Shown here: one piece after another, positions 19,401-27,767 of the stretch | Layout of the letters: each line of letters begins with the position of its first letter | Position numbering within the stretch: position 1 is the first letter of the stretch | Assembly (NCBI GenBank): GCA_905221615.1 | Contig: CAJNDT010000005.1 | Location: 248,001-312,000 of the forward strand | Direction: 5' to 3' | From: Symbiodinium sp. CCMP2592 | Taxonomy: Eukaryota > Sar > Dinophyceae > Suessiales > Symbiodiniaceae | DNA length: 64,000 nt | Program-made: the position numbers and the translations under genes | Notes under the pieces: model-generated | Told to the model about the DNA's origin: nothing | The model's input: the letters and a program-made list of their open reading frames with translations, nothing else | Databases searched by the model: none

Positions 19401-22400
19401 GCCGGCAGTTCGACACACTCGCAATATCGAGCAGATCAACAGTGGAGGGGCTGACCGCAGCACAAGCACTTTGCGAGGCAAGTCGCAGAACAGGTTGCGA
19501 TTCCCCAGCCGGTTCTGCATCCGGTTCAGCAAGTCCGGCCCAGAGTCGTGAAGTGTGAAAAGAAAGCTCCTGAGATAGCATGTGAACTCGGGAAACCGTG
19601 GCATGATCAAGGCCGGTGCCATTACCTGAGAGGTCCGTTTGGACTTCCTGGTCAATCAAAGGCACATGCGATGCGCCGGCGGCACGTCGGTTCCCGTGGC
19701 CATCGAGGAGGATGGCAGGTTCTAGCGCCGGACCCCTACTCGGAACATGCCGGAAGTAGGGTCCCTCAACCACCAGGGGATCCGGGTTCCAAGGGTCATC
19801 ATCACCCGGGATCCTTGCAAGAGCACCAATCAAAATCTGAATGACAGCTCCGGATGGAAAATCAGGCAAGGCAACTCCTGGCGGGTACAGCTGACCGGCG
19901 TAGGAAAGAGCGGGGCTCCGCTCTGGTAAATGGCCCCCCGGGAAGAGAGCTCTGAGATGGGCAGAGACGACATCCCAACTAAAGGGCGAATGCCCGAAAG
20001 TAACGGCCGCAGCGTCCCCCCAGTGGAGCAGCCAAAACCGGACCGTGGGTCGCGTAGCAGGAACGACCGGCACGAAAAGGACATGCTGGACGGAGCTGTC
20101 CGTAGTGGAATGTGTGGGCTGGAACTCACCGGGATCGTCAATATGGTGGAGACGGCACATCAGCTCTCTCAACCAACGGGTCGGGTAACCCTGAGGACGC
20201 CATGGAAGGTCAACGGGTGCATTAATGTTGAGAGTCCAGATGCGAATGGTTGTCGGAGGAGGCGGCGAAGCCTCAGCGACTGGGGCCAGAGCAAGGAGTT
20301 GGGGAGGTTGCATAGAGGCCACGTGGCGGCAAAGCAGGAGCAACGCGAGACTGCCGAAAAGCGAGGGGAGCCGGGCCCGGGCCGCGACAATTTTAAGAAC
20401 TCCATCAACCAGTTTACCCTCTAGTCCCGGAAGAACACTAGTAATAAGTGCCCGAGCCCCTTGCGGGCAGGGAGACATATGGCGGACTTCGGCAGAGGGC
20501 TCAACGTTATGGACAGCCCCATCCGGCTCCACAGCGCAGAAGAAGAATGTGCAATGGGAAGTGTAGTGCTGGACCACCGGTCGGAGAAGCTCACAACCGA
20601 TTGAGTCACGCAGTATCCACCAGCCATATGGTGAAGGCGGGGAAACGATGAGATCAAGCACTTGAGGGCTGGAGTCAAAAGCGACGTGCAGTCCGTACTC
20701 GCAGTCCGGCAAGAAGGCGCCAAGGTAAGCACTAAGATGCTGATCAAGGTGGCGTGCACCAACCCTCAAGTGGACGGGGCCTTGCCCGGGAAGCCAAAGG
20801 TGCATCTGCACTTCTGGGTGAGGTGAGGCGCCAGTAACATACGCACCAAGTTGAGGTGCTGAAAGGGCGAACCCGTGCGTCTGCCGGGCAAGCTCGTGAG
20901 TCCAAGACATGGTGCAGGGCCGTGAAAAGTCGCGACAAGTTTGCAGTGTCTCGGATTCCGCGAGACGAGAGAACAAGGGAGCAGGCTCAACCATCACGCG
21001 GACTGACACCACAGGGAGAAGGAGGCTGAGAGCACACAAAAGCGAGTACCGCCGCAAGCAGGGCAAGCCAAGAGCAGCGGAGGCCAAAGGGCCCGGGGGC
21101 GGTGGCGGGCTAGGCGTCTCGGCCTCGCAATTACGCACCAGTTGGGAGACTCCTTCAGGAGAGTCGTACCCAACACTGACACACTGCATCGCAACACCTG
21201 TGATGTCACGGGGAAATGGCCAGACACGGCTGTCGCTGGACAGAAACGTTTGTGGTAGCTCCCAGAGAGACAGGGAAAGAGCCTGTGCAACTGCTTCCCA
21301 GGAGGGGACAGGGGTGCACATACCGTAGAGTCGGCTCCCCTCTCGGAGGGCCCACACGGTGAATCCGGGCAGACATGCAACCAGGCACTTGACGTGCCAT
21401 GCATCGCACCAGAGGTCAACGAGTTCGGACGCAGAGTCAGGTGTGACACCGGCACCGCAAACAGACGGGGGTGCCTGGAGTACAGCAGCCGGCGTGCTGG
21501 CAGAAATGAAGGGGGCGTTAGTTTGGGAACCTATACTATGGAAAACCCGAGCCCTAGGGGGAGGGAGGGGCGGAGGCGTGCGAACAAGTCTCGGCTCCCA
21601 GCTGAGGCTCAAAAGGTGCTCCCGGGCCCGTGCAAAGTCAGCCTGCACATGGACATGCCAGTAGCGACAGTCAGCTCGACCAGGAAAGGAGGTGCATTCC
21701 CAGGTTAGAACAGAGAGGCCGAAGGGCTGCAACCTTCGAAGCAGAGCAGCGGCGGGGCGGTTGCTGCGAAGAAGACTTTCCAAAAAGGCCGGGAAAGATT
21801 CAAAGACGCCGGAAAAGGCCAAGTGCAGACCCACAGCAGAGGGGTCAGACGCATCAGTCACCCGATATGTGACACAGTCCTGGCCAGGGAAGGCGGCGAC
21901 GAAGGCGGCATGAGGGAGAAGGTCAGCTCCGGGTAGCGCGACGAAGACATGCTGGCCTGGGGTAACGCTGCGCAACAACGCACCCAGCACAGAAGTATCA
22001 AGGTCACAAGCACGCGGGACCTCGAAAGATAACACGCCAGCCACAGGATGAAGCAGCGACACGATTCGGCCTTCCTGAAGCCAGCGCGATGCAGTGCCAA
22101 CATTGTGTGGAATAACAAAAGCTGAGACATCGAGGGTGCGCGCCTCAGTGTTGACACGCACTCGTACCACGTCGCCTTGGCGAAGCCGATGTGCCGTGCC
22201 CCGAAGGATCTGGACGTCAGCCGAAGCAGCCGCTAGCTGCGCAGCCTCAAGAACATGATCAGCACTGTATTCCTTGGGTAGCTCAACACAGACAACCTCT
22301 CTACCTAGGTCCAGAAGAACAGTTAGGGTCTCAGGGCGGGACGGGAGAGCCACAAGATTAACCGCCTCAAGAGTAGGGCCTGCAGAGGCAGCAACAATCT

Positions 22401-24627
22401 GAGGGCGACCTATTCGGATGGCCTGACGGTAAAGCTCGGCGGCCGCATCGCGAGCACTCTCAGTGTTGGCAAACTCAAGGCGGACCGAAGATCCGGGCCA
22501 CCAAAGGCGGCAAGTAATGAGAAACACCTCACTGGCGGAGGGAAAAACTGACCAAAGCGGTCCGTCACCAAAGTCGCCAACCTGAAGCCACCTGGCCTGT
22601 AAATGCGTGTGGGCACCTGCTGGTGCCGCAACCTGACGGTCAGGAGCCCTATTAGCTGAAACCACAACATCCCTAGGAGTGGCTGGCGCACTGTGCATCT
22701 GAACGGCATTACCAGGCATCCCACAGGAGATGACGAGGCACGCACCCCAAACAAGGAGGCTCCCGACGCCATGGTGTGGCCCGCGCAACACACAAGCAGC
22801 CAAAAGAATACCCCGAGTGCCGCTGTATTGGCTAACGACCGATGAAGAAGCCGAGCCAGGCTCGGCGGCCGACACCAAGGCACTGGGGGAAGTGGTGCTG
22901 AGAAACTCAGACGGAGTGACTCCAGTGCAAGCGGGCATGGCAGTAGACGAGGAAGCCCTAGCAGGGGAGGGCAACAGGGTGTGCTGCAGCGCAGAAATGG
23001 TGTCAGAGGTGCCCGGGGTGTCCCAGCCGCCTACCTGGTCCTCCGAGGAGGAGGAAGAGTCTTGACGAAAGACATGCGGGAAGAACATGACAACAATCGG
23101 GACACTGCTGGTGAGGACCTGATCTGGTAATACCGCAAGCTCTCGATGGAGGAGGCCGAACCCGCCACGGGCGCACTGTTCGACCCACTCGTGGGGGAGG
23201 CTGCTGCGGTCCCGTCGAGAAGCAACCGTAACCGCCGCAAGAGCAGTAACAGGAGGAGGAACGCAAACAGTAGTCAGCCTCCAGCCAACTGGACGGAAAT
23301 CGAGAATGCAAGGTACCTCATCCCTAGTACAGTGTACCTCCATGAACTGCACAAGGGGAAGGGAAGGAAGCGGATGCCAGATGCGGAGGACCCCCCCACA
23401 AGCACTGGGAGATGCCCTAGTAGACACAATACGTCGAAACGTAGCGGCGTCAGCAAATACCGGGGCTTCGACATACACCAGTCCATTAGGGGTGATAAGG
23501 ACAGCTTGGTTATGCGAGTGGCCCGGGAAAGCTTCGTGGGCTGAGGGTGCCGTCGGGAGGCTCACCTGCATGGACGAGAACAACGAAAGGGGGGGATCCA
23601 AAGAAGCACCGACAGGTCCTTGCAGCGCATCAGCAGCTGGGCCAATATGAAATTGCAGAGTGTCGACGTCCTGCAGAAGGAGGGGTTGGGACATCAGCGT
23701 CAACCATCCCCAGGGGCACTTAGCAAGCAGAAGGTCAACTTCAGTCTGCATCGTCTGAGCCGCGAGAGCAAGGACCGCAATGGCTCTGCAAGTAGAGTCA
23801 CGGGGGCACATAAGCATGCATATGCGGCCTCCCAGCGGGCGGAGGTCAACGGGCAGCCAGACTTGACGCCATGAACAGGCAGCCGGAGTGAGAAGAAGCT
23901 GCTCACTTGGCAGGCCGGGAAGGACCCCGCGGATGGCTGAGATAGAGAAGACACCAACAGGGAATCCCAAGGTGGCAGCAAGCCGGGCATGCAAGAGCGG
24001 CCCATGCAACCATTCGTCAACCAGGAAAGGGACAGGGCAAGGTTCGAGAATGGGAGCTCCAGGCGGTGTACCCACAAAGACAGCAAGGTGCCGACGACTG
24101 CGGTCGGTGCGTGGGAGAAGCAAGTTACCCGTACGGCCGACAGGGTAAACCTCACACATTTCCTCAGCAGTAGGAGTGGGCAGAACCGGCCCCGTACTGA
24201 GGACAGGGAGGCCCTCATGAAAGCCGTGGGCATGTAATTGCACAGCAGTGGAGGATCTCAGCCCCCAGGAGGAGACAACCGCCGCGCCGAGGTGGAGAGT
24301 GACGCCATCGGCAACTGAAAGGTAGAGCAGCAGAAGCGTCATCCTCAGGCAGGGCCCACTGTTCCGGCACGGACGCACTGGAGTACGGTGCCTAGCTCCC
24401 CGAACCTTAAGACCCGCAGAAAGGACCCCAGCACCGCACGCCACGCCAGGTTCTCCAAACATAGCAGCCCTGAGGCGAGTGACCCATGCCAAAGGCAGGA
24501 CGAGCCCGCAAGCACAGCGCCAGTGATGCGAAGTCCAAGACAGGGCAAGGAGGGCATGGGGGTAAAAGTCCATACCCCAACCTGGGAGGAAGGCAAGAAG
24601 CTCACTGATGCCTGCACACATCATCAT
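16219..24627 (-). CDS. LINE polyprotein, N-terminal part (ORF2): repeated modules with internal signal-like segments
   Basis: The open frame runs from 26742 to 16219, but its first ~600 codons overlap ORF1 and look like a shadow. I place the start at the Met triplet 24627-24619, though translation could begin anywhere after the ORF1 stop at 24918. About 2,800 residues follow. R-x-G-D motifs occur near 22180 (LRQGDVV), 18598 (FRNGDCL), 17890 (FRNGDVV), 17400 (LRNGDVV) and 16763 (LRSGDVL). Hydrophobic segments lie near 24830, 24340, 22770, 21030, 20340, 19340, 18400 and 17280; several end A-x-A-like before Gln-x-Met (ALAQGM, GAQAM). Pro/Ser-rich linkers occur at 23050-22850 and 21600. The last ~85 codons after the C6 run at 16474-16479 are probably out of frame. 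No enzyme motif is recognised. Confidence 0.7.
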   Translation of the reverse strand: MMMCAGISELLAFLPGWGMDFYPHALLALSWTSHHWRCACGLVLPLAWVTRLRAAMFGEPGVACGAGVLSAGLKVRGARHRTPVRPCRNSGPCLRMTLLLLYLSVADGVTLHLGAAVVSSWGLRSSTAVQLHAHGFHEGLPVLSTGPVLPTPTAEEMCEVYPVGRTGNLLLPRTDRSRRHLAVFVGTPPGAPILEPCPVPFLVDEWLHGPLLHARLAATLGFPVGVFSISAIRGVLPGLPSEQLLLTPAACSWRQVWLPVDLRPLGGRICMLMCPRDSTCRAIAVLALAAQTMQTEVDLLLAKCPWGWLTLMSQPLLLQDVDTLQFHIGPAADALQGPVGASLDPPLSLFSSMQVSLPTAPSAHEAFPGHSHNQAVLITPNGLVYVEAPVFADAATFRRIVSTRASPSACGGVLRIWHPLPSLPLVQFMEVHCTRDEVPCILDFRPVGWRLTTVCVPPPVTALAAVTVASRRDRSSLPHEWVEQCARGGFGLLHRELAVLPDQVLTSSVPIVVMFFPHVFRQDSSSSSEDQVGGWDTPGTSDTISALQHTLLPSPARASSSTAMPACTGVTPSEFLSTTSPSALVSAAEPGSASSSVVSQYSGTRGILLAACVLRGPHHGVGSLLVWGACLVISCGMPGNAVQMHSAPATPRDVVVSANRAPDRQVAAPAGAHTHLQARWLQVGDFGDGPLWSVFPSASEVFLITCRLWWPGSSVRLEFANTESARDAAAELYRQAIRIGRPQIVAASAGPTLEAVNLVALPSRPETLTVLLDLGREVVCVELPKEYSADHVLEAAQLAAASADVQILRGTAHRLRQGDVVRVRVNTEARTLDVSAFVIPHNVGTASRWLQEGRIVSLLHPVAGVLSFEVPRACDLDTSVLGALLRSVTPGQHVFVALPGADLLPHAAFVAAFPGQDCVTYRVTDASDPSAVGLHLAFSGVFESFPAFLESLLRSNRPAAALLRRLQPFGLSVLTWECTSFPGRADCRYWHVHVQADFARAREHLLSLSWEPRLVRTPPPLPPPRARVFHSIGSQTNAPFISASTPAAVLQAPPSVCGAGVTPDSASELVDLWCDAWHVKCLVACLPGFTVWALREGSRLYGMCTPVPSWEAVAQALSLSLWELPQTFLSSDSRVWPFPRDITGVAMQCVSVGYDSPEGVSQLVRNCEAETPSPPPPPGPLASAALGLPCLRRYSLLCALSLLLPVVSVRVMVEPAPLFSRLAESETLQTCRDFSRPCTMSWTHELARQTHGFALSAPQLGAYVTGASPHPEVQMHLWLPGQGPVHLRVGARHLDQHLSAYLGAFLPDCEYGLHVAFDSSPQVLDLIVSPPSPYGWWILRDSIGCELLRPVVQHYTSHCTFFFCAVEPDGAVHNVEPSAEVRHMSPCPQGARALITSVLPGLEGKLVDGVLKIVAARARLPSLFGSLALLLLCRHVASMQPPQLLALAPVAEASPPPPTTIRIWTLNINAPVDLPWRPQGYPTRWLRELMCRLHHIDDPGEFQPTHSTTDSSVQHVLFVPVVPATRPTVRFWLLHWGDAAAVTFGHSPFSWDVVSAHLRALFPGGHLPERSPALSYAGQLYPPGVALPDFPSGAVIQILIGALARIPGDDDPWNPDPLVVEGPYFRHVPSRGPALEPAILLDGHGNRRAAGASHVPLIDQEVQTDLSGNGTGLDHATVSRVHMLSQELSFHTSRLWAGLAEPDAEPAGESQPVLRLASQSACAAVSPSTVDLLDIASVSNCRRQDRLSVVVLSLVCTRGLFGSSAFGRLLVLATLGAGSIISAPPASSDDEQSEDAGPPPVQAFNMSAAEPTPVSRPAGPPPPEPVNAPFQPRMWFLRAARPLEDYALGLWPSSVEREPAADEDTVRRVQADLLGLQRGLRTFAAAIPLGTPFCIHNPFTARQQCELVEYSAGPEINPFVLFRGHARSRGWADIVLLQPQPDATAVHLIGCPQAPGNAAVGIVLEGRLVPCCLPVCVGTAALRALQLDGSEYDLRPPEVQEGSSVVQFRNGDCLAVRPRSQSRSPPPPEQVAAFAALTSEDELATGSPDIPSSSQGRPVLSWGCFSLIFCRLTPSMCLSLGLLAGAALAQGMHRPGGFPWGTDPINRDFSAITAEDPVYVVLHSPFLGVFPPYTASHDTRHGQVWAQFLNDDPGWASDFFPVWPGPAFNELSMVPVGQDAALVTIMLMWRGHHRATLTPRTMTVAWLTAFISRHINSPVDGISLPHGLAICELFDVPPAAFRFRNGDVVYIHDPPEDPSEPLEFVDPWHLQDGLAAHHAPWATGFQLMFGISVHLLRPNRPPLLASVSAGEAWCPESFTFTGTFRNHFPGMWTPVQWSGARALQLIEVHGVAAQVNVVAASPEGRLCRTVDRIASRDSLADQLHFLPGSLQVGGVPSYALNQACELRNGDVVFGDFARGACSGRPLLWGLALGLVPAFSSCRTGTFLSILLVSLGAHSGFFSRLLMLTWCLHGAQAMVPETSVLSQTTSSVIPPAAPPRVSVTVANPFAPWHRVEADPRHLFDDVMADAHRTLTSWHRGFAATGLVLEGSQVVVPLPGSRLVCLIVLGLGQMLCVILPSFLTPRDLTQALQMRLGRRVSLKLQPGLGATAHSDRPVLALRSGDVLAVCPLQLDPLAGPREPPVYLTWGAAHAAAAWHSDFVVAQASCVLLWSPSRSARVVLLGHQAKWDATAATVLHHEVELGHHRWAPCHGHLGAPPWLVEQSPSQGHANIIQSSGATRCVETARDAAHDFYIAGYSLRPASSQACQVAQTRGRRLVGPFCCFRSPGEAPSPASSCLLRAS

Positions 24628-24917
24628 GGCAAAGGGCGGGCACACAGTTGCCGCAGCCCACCACGCGGAGGCAGAAAGGGTGCAACCAAGCTGCCAAGAG
24701 CGTTGCCAGGACAATCTGGGACCGTAGGCCGAAAAGAACCTCTCAGTGACAGCCGAGACTCTACGTATGGCTATACACACTATGATGCAGCGCCCGAGGA
24801 AAAGGCTGACCGTGATCAAAATAAGGTGTGAACAAACACACCCTATTTGAGCACGATCAGCAGGGCAAACTGCTACAAGGTCGGGGCCGTTGCAGAGCGG
24901 CTGGTGTTCTCGCCGAT

Positions 24918-26594
24918 TCACTCTAGCTCCGTGGGGTCCGCAGAGTCGGTCACTCGGAGGAAGGGTGATGGCATCCGGAGCAGCACTTGCACTCTTGTGT
25001 CCTGTGACGCATCTTTTGCAATAAAGCCACGGATCGGGGCGTCGGCCTCGAGAAGTAGGTCCGGGAAGAGCCACTCCTGTGCTGTTGAGGGCGCATACGA
25101 GAACGGGTCCACAATCCTTCCCGCAGTCAAATGAGCAGCCACAAGAAGTCCCTGCCTGGCAGACGGAAGGGCATTGGAACACAACCAAAGCTGCTGCATG
25201 ACCTCTCGCAGATCTCGATGAAGGGACTGGAGATGGGCCAGCTCCGGTTTGGCCACCGCACGCAACATGCCTTCCCAGACAGCTTCGGCAGCAAGCGCCA
25301 CAACCTCCTGGGCCTGTGCATCCACAGTGAGTGGCAGGGCTGCATCTTGACGTGAGCATTGCCTCAGTTCGCCGATCAGGTCCGCTCCGTTCTCGGTGCA
25401 GAAGTGGAGCATAGCAAGCCACGCCACCGTCCAAGGACTCGTACTGTTGGACGTAGGGTCCGGGATGAGCTCGGGGCCGTCGTCGACCACAGCCACTTGC
25501 GGAGCACGTTGCACAGAGTCGGGCGTACGGCCCGTCGCTTCTCTTGTCCAAGGTGGTTCCACATGATCTCGCCTGGGGCTCTTCGAGGGCCGGTCGGAAT
25601 GGCCTGCACTGCGCTTCCGCCATCGCCCAGAGACCACGGTCGGAGCGATAGACCCGAAGCTCAAGGAGTCGAGCTGCCCAAGGACTGGGGCTGCCCGGGG
25701 TAACTCGACATCCACCACTGCACCTCTGTTTGCAAGAGGAGTGGAGGTCGGGGTCATCCCAGGCAGTTCGTGAAGTCCAGTTTGACCAAAACTGACATCG
25801 GAAGCGCCGTCCTGTGCCAGGACAGGGCCGGAGGGTAGCTGCGGAGGCTCCATGGCGAAAAGGGCGTGCGGTCCAGGCTCTGTAGGCAGGGGTGCAGGCA
25901 GCACTGTTCCAAAAGCCTTGAGGCCTGCAGCCAACTGCATCACCACGTGTTCTTGCGAAGGGGACCAAATAGGGCCCATGGTCTCCTCCGCCTTGACAAC
26001 CTGAGCCGTAGTGAGCTCCGAGGGCTGTGCTGCCAAAATATCCCTCATCTCGGCGGCCGCCACAGTGGTGTCCTCGTCCAACTTGTTGCCCAACGCCCTG
26101 ACTTGGGTAATAAGCCCGACCAGGCGTTGGCTCACAAGCATAAACCACTGCTGCAGCGCTGTCGCCAGCTCCTCTTTCGCACGCATGTTGCCGGACAGGC
26201 GCTTGGAGAGACGATTGGCAGCGTTGGAACGGCGCTGGAATCGCTGTTCCGCTGTGGCTTGCGACTCCAGCACTGCTGCAGGACCCCACAGGTCCTGCGT
26301 TGACCTGTTCTGAATAGATTGCAGAGCCGAGACAACACCTTGGGGAAGTCCGAATTCCACCCTGGACACCTGCTGTGGAGGCTCTCCTTTGCCACCACCT
26401 TGTTTCCCCGACTTGTTGGCGCCTCCACCTGAAGAAGCCTTCGGGGCCATGCTGCCGTGGTGCGTAGCAATGATCCGCAGCGCTTCGGCAGAGATCACGC
26501 CACGCCTCAAGGCCCGGCGTGCTTTGTGTCGGGCACGCCGCTGTCTGCGGTGCCACGGAGGGCTCGCCCTCCTTTTCAAGGCCGCCGTGGCCAA
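24918..26594 (-). CDS. Gag-like ORF1 of the LINE
   Basis: A 558-residue frame at the 5' end of the element, the position of ORF1 (nucleic-acid-binding) in non-LTR elements. Residues 8-33 are Arg-rich (RRQRRARHKARRALRR). A second Met at residue 49 (MAPKASSGGG) could be the true start. A Gly/Lys-rich linker follows, then a long alpha-helical, Ala/Gln/Glu-rich region (about 75-230), a Pro/Ser linker with a basic RKRSAGHSDRPSKSPRR patch, and a helical C-terminal domain (about 400-540). No CCHC knuckle or RRM motif is visible, so the gag-like role rests on position and composition. It is the better-composed of two frames overlapping here. It ends 291 bp before the first Met of ORF2, and the ORF2 frame stays open across that gap. 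Confidence 0.7.
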   Translation of the reverse strand: MATAALKRRASPPWHRRQRRARHKARRALRRGVISAEALRIIATHHGSMAPKASSGGGANKSGKQGGGKGEPPQQVSRVEFGLPQGVVSALQSIQNRSTQDLWGPAAVLESQATAEQRFQRRSNAANRLSKRLSGNMRAKEELATALQQWFMLVSQRLVGLITQVRALGNKLDEDTTVAAAEMRDILAAQPSELTTAQVVKAEETMGPIWSPSQEHVVMQLAAGLKAFGTVLPAPLPTEPGPHALFAMEPPQLPSGPVLAQDGASDVSFGQTGLHELPGMTPTSTPLANRGAVVDVELPRAAPVLGQLDSLSFGSIAPTVVSGRWRKRSAGHSDRPSKSPRRDHVEPPWTREATGRTPDSVQRAPQVAVVDDGPELIPDPTSNSTSPWTVAWLAMLHFCTENGADLIGELRQCSRQDAALPLTVDAQAQEVVALAAEAVWEGMLRAVAKPELAHLQSLHRDLREVMQQLWLCSNALPSARQGLLVAAHLTAGRIVDPFSYAPSTAQEWLFPDLLLEADAPIRGFIAKDASQDTRVQVLLRMPSPFLRVTDSADPTELE

Positions 26595-26917
26595 TCCAAA
26601 GTAGAAAAAGCCCGAAGATCACGAGCGGGAGGATGGCAAGATATGCTTTGAGAGCGCCCATAAAAGGGCGTGTAGAGCGGTAGGGAGCCAGTCGGCCGAA
26701 GCAGCGAATGGCAAGCCCACCGAGAAAATACTCACGGGACAACGGCTAAGTCAATAGCAGCGTGCCCGTGGTATGTGGAGCCTCCAGCTCCAGATCCGCA
26801 GCCGCAGGGCCGACGGATGTCGCGCCGCCTATGGCAGCGCTGGGGTTGGGTATACGCAGTCAGGCAGGACACACCAGGTTGGTGACGTCCGCCCAAAGCT
26901 GTGCTCGAGCCACAACG
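26595..26917 (-). other. 5' region of the LINE with a short hydrophobic overlapping frame
   Basis: This is the stretch between the 5' junction in TTTAGGG repeats and ORF1. From 26742 a frame opens with Met and encodes one clear hydrophobic segment (AYLAILPLVIFGLFLLWIG) before overlapping ORF1 in another register. It could be a small leader peptide or chance. No promoter motif is recognised. Confidence 0.4.
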
Positions 26918-27130
26918 CCTAAACCCTAAACCCCTAAATCCTAAAACCCAAAGCCCTAAGGTCCTACAGTTTAGGGTTTTAGGGTTTAAGGGTTTAGGGG
27001 CTTAGGGTGTAGGACCTAAACCCTGAACCCCTCGACCCTAAACCCTAAAACCCTGAACCCTAAAACCATAAACCCTAAAACTCTAAACCCCTAAGCCCTA
27101 AAACCCAAAGCCCTAAGGTCCTAAACCCCA
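26918..27130. repeat. Telomere-like CCCTAAA/TTTAGGG tract at the LINE 5' junction
   Basis: CCCTAAA variants, switching orientation at about 26965-27010 (TTTAGGG) and back, so the tract itself can fold. It directly abuts the element's 5' end. Confidence 0.85.
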
Positions 27131-27166
27131 AACCATAACGCCCCTAAACCCTTCGACCTCAAGCTT

Positions 27167-27255
27167 AGCAGGGAATGGGGGGGAAGGATCCCTATAGTAC
27201 CTATATAATCCCCTATAGTGGTCCCAATAACCCATTCCCCCACTCCCTGCTGAGA
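27167..27255. mobile_element. Foldback element (family H12)
   Basis: Inverted ends AGCAGGGAATGGGGGGGAA and CCCATTCCCCCACTCCCTGCT, with an inner CTATAGT/ACTATAG block. Confidence 0.7.
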
Positions 27256-27351
27256 ACCAGACAGAGACTATAGATACCCTAAGACCCCTTATAGAACCCT
27301 TATAGGACCCTTTAAAGGAATCCCAGTGGCCCGGATGGGTAGCGGAACCAC

Positions 27352-27383
27352 CACAGGGCCCAAGCCGGCTGAGGTGCCACAAC
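27352..27383 (-). CDS. Candidate exon, most 3' in the chain before the LINE
   Basis: Acceptor GTCTGGGAG|G, ten full codons (LWHLSRLGPC), donor TGTG|GTGGTTCC. It takes one base from the preceding exon's split codon, which fits the two-base end of the exon at 30631-30667. The 549-bp satellite would lie in the intron between them. Confidence 0.45.
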
Positions 27384-27559
27384 CTCCCAGACAAGTCGAG
27401 CTTTTGTTTATGGGGTCCTTAAGGGAGGGTGGTTCAAGGGGGGAGGGTAGAAAGGATCCTTAGGGAACCTTAAGGGAACCTTAGGGAGCACTAGAGGGAA
27501 CTAGGGATTACTAGCTGATCTACCCCCCATGGGAGCCCCCTCCCATAAGGACATTGTAA

Positions 27560-27680
27560 TAGCTAGGGCGATTTAGGGTTTAGGGGTTTAGGGGTTTAGG
27601 GTTTAGAGCCTTTGGGTTTAGGGTTTAGGGGCTTAAAGGTTGAGGGATTTAGGGTTTTGGGTTTAGGGGTTTAGTTGTGG
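27560..27680. repeat. TTTAGGG-like tract
   Basis: TTTAGGG and TTTAGGGG variants in one orientation. Confidence 0.85.
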
Positions 27681-27767
27681 TTTGCAAGGCGACTTAGGAG
27701 GCCTTGATAATAAGAATTAGGCTCTCTTTAGGTCTAGAGCGTTACCGCATAAAAATGGTACGACATA

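Larger units (their letters stand above)
7272..26917 (-). mobile_element. Giant LINE-like (non-LTR) retroelement, ~19.6 kb
   Basis: This is a continuous GC-rich minus-strand block. Its order is 5' region, gag-like ORF1, a very long modular frame with repeated R-x-G-D domains and hydrophobic segments, then RNase H, APE endonuclease, reverse transcriptase and C2H2 zinc fingers, ending in a short 3' region and a GTGAGTGAGTGAG tail. No LTRs are visible. The 5' junction reads (minus strand) TTTAGGGTTTAGG|CGTTGTGG, and the 3' tail runs straight into TTTAGGGTTTGGGG, so it sits inside telomere-type repeats. Typical LINEs are 4-8 kb, so the size is exceptional. The catalytic residues of RNase H, endonuclease and RT all look intact, so the copy seems young except for three frame breaks at poly-C runs (13005-13011, 13378-13382, 16474-16479). 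The exact ends are my estimate. Confidence 0.8.

Noticed and set aside
24918-26590. First ~600 codons of the giant ORF2 frame as protein
   Set aside because: Cys/Gly/Arg/Ser-rich shadow of ORF1; the overlapping ORF1 frame has clearly better composition.
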